Assembly (NCBI RefSeq): GCF_009741275.1
Contig: NZ_WOWS01000002.1
Coordinates: 620,001-684,000 of the forward strand
Reading direction: 5' to 3'
Source: Winogradskyella endarachnes
GTDB taxonomy: Bacteria > Bacteroidota > Bacteroidia > Flavobacteriales > Flavobacteriaceae
Length of the DNA stretch: 64,000 bases
Part shown: positions 60,738-64,000 of the stretch, piece by piece
How the letters are laid out: every line of letters begins with the position of its first letter
Position numbering within the stretch: the first letter of the stretch is position 1
The notes under the pieces: model-generated
What the model saw: the letters and a program-made list of their open reading frames with translations, nothing else
Told to the model about the DNA's origin: nothing
Database searches by the model: none
Position numbers and translations under genes: made by a program

Positions 60738-61934
60738 ATGGCAGCAGTAAATAACAAACATATAACTACAACAAAAAGGCGCGTACCAAAACTACGTTTT
60801 AAGGAATTTGATGATGAGTGGAAAGAGAAAGAATTTGATGAAATATGCATAATTAAAACAGGAGGAAGAGATACTCAAGATAGAAAAGATGAAGGCGAAT
60901 ACCCATTCTTTGTGAGGTCAAATACTGTTGAGCGAATTGATACTTTTTCTTTTGATGGTGAAGCAATTTTAACGTCCGGTGATGGTGTAGGTGTAGGTAA
61001 AAATTTTCATTATATAAACGGAAAGTTTGATTATCATCAAAGAGTATATGCTCTTCATACTTTTCACAATAATTTTTCTGGAAAGTTTGCATATCACTTG
61101 TTTGCCGAAAAATTTTATCGAAGAGTATATAGGTTAAGTGCAAAAAACTCTGTCGATTCTGTTAGAATGGAAATGATTGCTAAAATGAAGGAGTATTTCC
61201 CATCCCTACCAGAACAACAAAAAATAGCCCAATTTTTAACCGCAGTAGATAGCAAACTACAGCAACTCAACCAAAAAAAGGAGCTGCTGGCGCAGTACAA
61301 AAAAGGCGTTATGCAACAACTGTTTAGTCAACAACTACGCTTTAAAAAAGATGATGGTAGTGATTACCCAGATTGGGAAGAGAAGAAGTTGGGTGAGGTA
61401 TTGAAGTATTATGATGGTACACATCAGACACCAAATTATGTAAGTGAAGGTATCCCTTTCTATAGTGTTGAACATGTAACATCAAATCAATTTATTAATA
61501 CAAAATTCATATCTGATGAGGTTTTTGAAAAAGAAAATAAACGAGTCATGCTTGAAAAAGGTGATATATTAATGACTCGCATTGGTGATATTGGTACCTC
61601 AAGATTAATTGATTGGGATGTAAAAGCATCTTTTTATGTGAGTTTAGCATTGTTGAAGCAAAATAAAAGTTTAAATCCTAGTTATTTAAACCAGCATATT
61701 TCATCAGATAGTTTCCAACGGGAATTGTGGAAACGGACAATTCATGTAGCTTTTCCAAAGAAAATAAATTTGGGAGAAATTGGAAATTGCCATGTTCAAT
61801 TGCCGTGTATGGAAGAACAACAAAAAATAGCCAATTATTTAAGCGCTATAGATAGTAAAATAGAAACCGTTACCCAGCAAATAGAAGCCACACAACAGTT
61901 TAAAAAAGGCCTGTTGCAGCAAATGTTTGTGTAA
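60738..61934 (+). CDS. hsdS: Type I restriction-modification specificity subunit
   Basis: 398 residues with two target-recognition domains (about 20-160 and 215-360), each followed by a conserved helical spacer: PEQQKIAQFLTAVDSKLQQL, with QYKKGVMQQLFSQ, and EEQQKIANYLSAIDSKIETV, with QFKKGLLQQMFV. The first starts KRRVPKLRFKEFDDEWKEKE, a common HsdS opening. The two TRDs read the two halves of a bipartite DNA target; which target cannot be told. The start follows directly on a repeat-derived frame. hsdM lies 695 bases upstream, and fic follows after 103 bases. Confidence 0.95.
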   Translation: MAAVNNKHITTTKRRVPKLRFKEFDDEWKEKEFDEICIIKTGGRDTQDRKDEGEYPFFVRSNTVERIDTFSFDGEAILTSGDGVGVGKNFHYINGKFDYHQRVYALHTFHNNFSGKFAYHLFAEKFYRRVYRLSAKNSVDSVRMEMIAKMKEYFPSLPEQQKIAQFLTAVDSKLQQLNQKKELLAQYKKGVMQQLFSQQLRFKKDDGSDYPDWEEKKLGEVLKYYDGTHQTPNYVSEGIPFYSVEHVTSNQFINTKFISDEVFEKENKRVMLEKGDILMTRIGDIGTSRLIDWDVKASFYVSLALLKQNKSLNPSYLNQHISSDSFQRELWKRTIHVAFPKKINLGEIGNCHVQLPCMEEQQKIANYLSAIDSKIETVTQQIEATQQFKKGLLQQMFV

Positions 61935-61940
61935 ATAATA

Positions 61941-62080
61941 AACGTTTTTCACCAAAATATTAAAAAAATAAATGTTTTTTACCAGCTGTAAGTGTTTTTC
62001 ACCTATATTTGAGAATAAATGTTTTTCACCATAAACTATGAATAATAAGCATTATTCACTTGAAATAAGTGTTTTTCACG
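61941..62080 (+). promoter_or_regulatory. Five GTTTTTCACC boxes upstream of and inside fic
   Basis: The box A-R/A-Y-GTTTTTCACC occurs at 61944, 61974 (one change: TAC), 61994 and 62021 in the gap before fic and again at 62071 inside codons 11-15 of fic (last base G). The distances are 30, 20, 27 and 50 bases, mostly close to whole helical turns, all in the same orientation. This is the look of a multi-site protein-binding region controlling fic; it may be an autoregulatory operator. Confidence 0.65.
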
Positions 62081-63573
62081 GCAGGCAAGCACCAGAAACA
62101 GGTACATTAGTAGGCTATGGCGCCATCATTGAAGCGCATCACCTACCAGTGCCATTGCCTAAAACATTATCTCTCATAAGTACTAAAAAACGTCGTTATA
62201 CCACAACACACTGGCAGGTATTTACACCTAGACATGAACCAGAAAACAATTTATACAAACAACTGGTATTTGCTTTAAAATATGAAGGTGTAGATTTATT
62301 AGTATTAAAAAAGCTATTTGTTGCCATTGATAAAGCACTAATAACTGAAATAATTGCATCCGAGACACTTGGTCAGTATAGCAGGAAACTTTGGTTTTTA
62401 TATGAGTGGTTACTAGAGGAACAACTTGATATCCCAGATTTATCAACTGGTAATTATGTACCCTTATTAGACAAAAAATTACAATACGCCATTACAGGTA
62501 CAAAATCTTCCCGTCATAGAATTACAAATAATCTTCCAGGAACTAATGAATTTTGTCCGTTGGTGTTTAAAACAGACAAATTAGATAGTTATATAAAGGC
62601 TAACCTTTCCGAACAAAAAAACACCTATTTAAATACTACACATGCCGATGTATTGCAACGCGCGGCTTCATTTTTAGTGTTAAAAGATTCAAAGGCATCA
62701 TTTACTATAGAACAAGAACATCCAACAACTAATAGAGCCATGCGTTGGGGAAAAGCTATCGGGCAAGCTGGTAACAAGCCCTTAAGTATAGAAGAGCTAG
62801 AACGTTTACAGCAAATTGTTATTGAAAGTGCTAGGTTTTTAAAACTAGGGTTGCGACAAGAAGGCGGTTTTGTAGGAGAACACGATAGACATACAGGAGA
62901 ACCCATTCCAGAACATATATCTGCAAAGCATGAAGATTTAGAGACTTTATTACAGGGTTTAGTAAATGCCAACAAATTATTGCAAGACGAAACCTATGAT
63001 GCGGTTTTAGCAGCAGCAACCATAGCATTTGGTTTTGTATTTATACACCCTTTTGAAGATGGTAACGGACGTTTACATAGATACCTAATACATCATGTGT
63101 TATCTAAAAAAGCATTTTCACAACAAGGAGTTATTTTTCCCGTATCAGCATCCATTCTAGACCATATTGATGATTATAGATTGACGCTTGAAAGTTATTC
63201 GCATCCATTGCTGGACTTTATAGAATGGAAAGAAACAGAAGGGCATAATGTAGAAGTCTTAAATGATACCATAGATTTTTACCGTTATTTCGATGCCACA
63301 AAACAAGCTGAGTTTTTATATGATTGTGTGGCAGATACCTTAAATCGTGTAATACCACAAGAGGTGAATTATTTATTAAAATATGATGAGTTTAAACATT
63401 TTATAGATAATAAATATGAGATGCCAGACAACTTGGTAGCATTATTAGTTCGTTTTTTAGAGCAAAATAATGGTATACTATCACAACGCGCTTTGAAAAA
63501 AGAATTTTCTGCCTTAAAAGAAAATGAGGTAAAAGAAATACAACAATTTTATAAAGACCTATTTTTTGAGTAA
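62038..63573 (+). CDS. Fic family protein with N-terminal extension and C-terminal winged-helix-like part
   Basis: 511 residues. Fic core motif HPFEDGNGRLHR (337-348) is complete, so AMP or another nucleotide transfer to a protein hydroxyl is possible. SFTIEQEH (221-228) resembles the inhibitory S-x-x-x-E-[G/N] helix, with Glu 225 kept but G/N replaced by Q. The N-terminal 200 residues (YGAIIEAHHLPVPLPKTLSL, LWFLYEWLLEEQLDIPD) belong to the longer Fic type; the C-terminal 100 residues look like a winged-helix domain (LLVRFLEQNNGILSQRALKK). It lies in the hsd locus between hsdS and GIY-YIG. Toxin or regulator; repeated boxes precede it. Confidence 0.9.
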   Translation: MNNKHYSLEISVFHGRQAPETGTLVGYGAIIEAHHLPVPLPKTLSLISTKKRRYTTTHWQVFTPRHEPENNLYKQLVFALKYEGVDLLVLKKLFVAIDKALITEIIASETLGQYSRKLWFLYEWLLEEQLDIPDLSTGNYVPLLDKKLQYAITGTKSSRHRITNNLPGTNEFCPLVFKTDKLDSYIKANLSEQKNTYLNTTHADVLQRAASFLVLKDSKASFTIEQEHPTTNRAMRWGKAIGQAGNKPLSIEELERLQQIVIESARFLKLGLRQEGGFVGEHDRHTGEPIPEHISAKHEDLETLLQGLVNANKLLQDETYDAVLAAATIAFGFVFIHPFEDGNGRLHRYLIHHVLSKKAFSQQGVIFPVSASILDHIDDYRLTLESYSHPLLDFIEWKETEGHNVEVLNDTIDFYRYFDATKQAEFLYDCVADTLNRVIPQEVNYLLKYDEFKHFIDNKYEMPDNLVALLVRFLEQNNGILSQRALKKEFSALKENEVKEIQQFYKDLFFE

Positions 63574-63611
63574 TGACCATGGAGTTGCAAAAAAAAGCGT
63601 GTTACAATAAC

Positions 63612-63691
63612 CGTCATTGCGAACGTAGAGAAGCACTCTCATTTTGCGGAGTACTAACAGTAAACAGATTGCTTCGTGCCTCGCAATGACG
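63612..63691. repeat. REP-like palindromic repeat
   Basis: CGTCATTGCGA (63612-63622) and TCGCAATGACG (63681-63691) are perfectly inverted, with GATTGCTTCGTGCC between. It is a dispersed type found widely in flavobacteria, here 15 bases before a GIY-YIG gene. Confidence 0.8.
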
Positions 63692-63706
63692 TAAAAAAAT
63701 GACGCT

Positions 63707-63994
63707 ATGAAACCAGGATACGTTTACATAATGACCAATAAAAATAACACAACGCTGTATGTAGGTGTCACTTCCAACCTAGAGCGACGTGTTAAGGAAC
63801 ATAAGTGTAAAAAGTATCCTAAAGCCTTTACGGCACGATATAATTTGGGTAAATTAGTGTATTACGAAGCGCACCAAATAATAGGCGACGCCATAGGTAG
63901 AGAAAAGCAATTAAAAGCAGGAAGTAGAGCAAAAAAAATAGCATTAATAGAAAGTATAAATCCTGAGTGGTTAGATTTATGTAATGAATTATGA
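63707..63994 (+). CDS. GIY-YIG domain nuclease, short
   Basis: 95 residues, a single GIY-YIG domain: MKPGYVYIMTNKNNTTLYVG (Y-V-Y and Y-V-G as the GIY/YIG pair), VTSNLERRVKEHK (catalytic Arg) and AIGREKQLKAGSRAKKIALI (Glu), then NPEWLDL. UvrC-like fold of the YhbQ group; may cut DNA. It directly follows a REP-like palindrome. The next frame opens with ATGAGTAAAC at 63991, overlapping its stop; this may be the start of hsdR, but only 10 bases are inside the window. Confidence 0.88.
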   Translation: MKPGYVYIMTNKNNTTLYVGVTSNLERRVKEHKCKKYPKAFTARYNLGKLVYYEAHQIIGDAIGREKQLKAGSRAKKIALIESINPEWLDLCNEL

Positions 63995-64000
63995 GTAAAC

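Overview
The window is chromosomal DNA from a member of the Flavobacteriaceae (Bacteroidota). The evidence is the AT-rich, densely packed genes, the absence of Shine-Dalgarno sites, promoters of the TTG / TAnnTTTG type used by the Bacteroidota primary sigma factor, type IX secretion (T9SS) sorting tails, a PorP/SprF protein, SusC/BtuB-like transport and many families typical of this group (DUF4252, DUF6495, DUF4421, TPR-LuxR regulators). No rRNA, tRNA, CRISPR array or insertion sequence was recognised. The genus cannot be fixed from the sequence alone.

Layout. 1-1513: end of a TonB-dependent receptor and a beta-propeller lipoprotein, probably a vitamin B12 (BtuB/BtuG-like) pair. 1589-5370: an S41 protease, then an ECF sigma factor operon with an anti-sigma-like membrane protein and two DUF4252 proteins. 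5390-11018: purB, a haem-binding protein, a glycosyltransferase, a lipoprotein in a cassette-like setting and an RluA pseudouridine synthase with no normal start codon. 11210-15087: a HAD/SDR operon with its TetR regulator, then a membrane protein/XRE pair. 15095-24619: sirtuin, TrmH-like methyltransferase, DEAD-box helicase, TetR/AhpD-like pair, rdgB, hpf, rlmH and nadC. 24677-31271: YihY, a LytTR two-component system and, divergent from it, five small envelope genes. 31388-40837: priA, a second LytTR regulator, rpsF-rpsR-rplI, glycerophosphodiesterase, ABC permease and hisS. 40895-57291: very large T9SS cell-surface proteins with a PorP/SprF protein and a TPR-LuxR regulator. 57574-63994: accessory region with a new 48-codon gene and a type I restriction-modification locus (hsdM, hsdS) that also carries a Fic gene and a GIY-YIG nuclease gene; hsdR is not seen and may lie beyond the right edge.

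The most unusual part is the right end. hsdM contains three in-frame copies of a dispersed repeat, hsdM and hsdS are separated by a 154-bp tandem repeat whose units each hold a 49-codon reading frame, and fic is preceded by repeated GTTTTTCACC boxes that continue into its coding sequence, which suggests autoregulation. Two TetR genes have matching palindromes at their own promoter and at that of the neighbouring operon. Functions are inferred from motifs read by eye; no database search was run.
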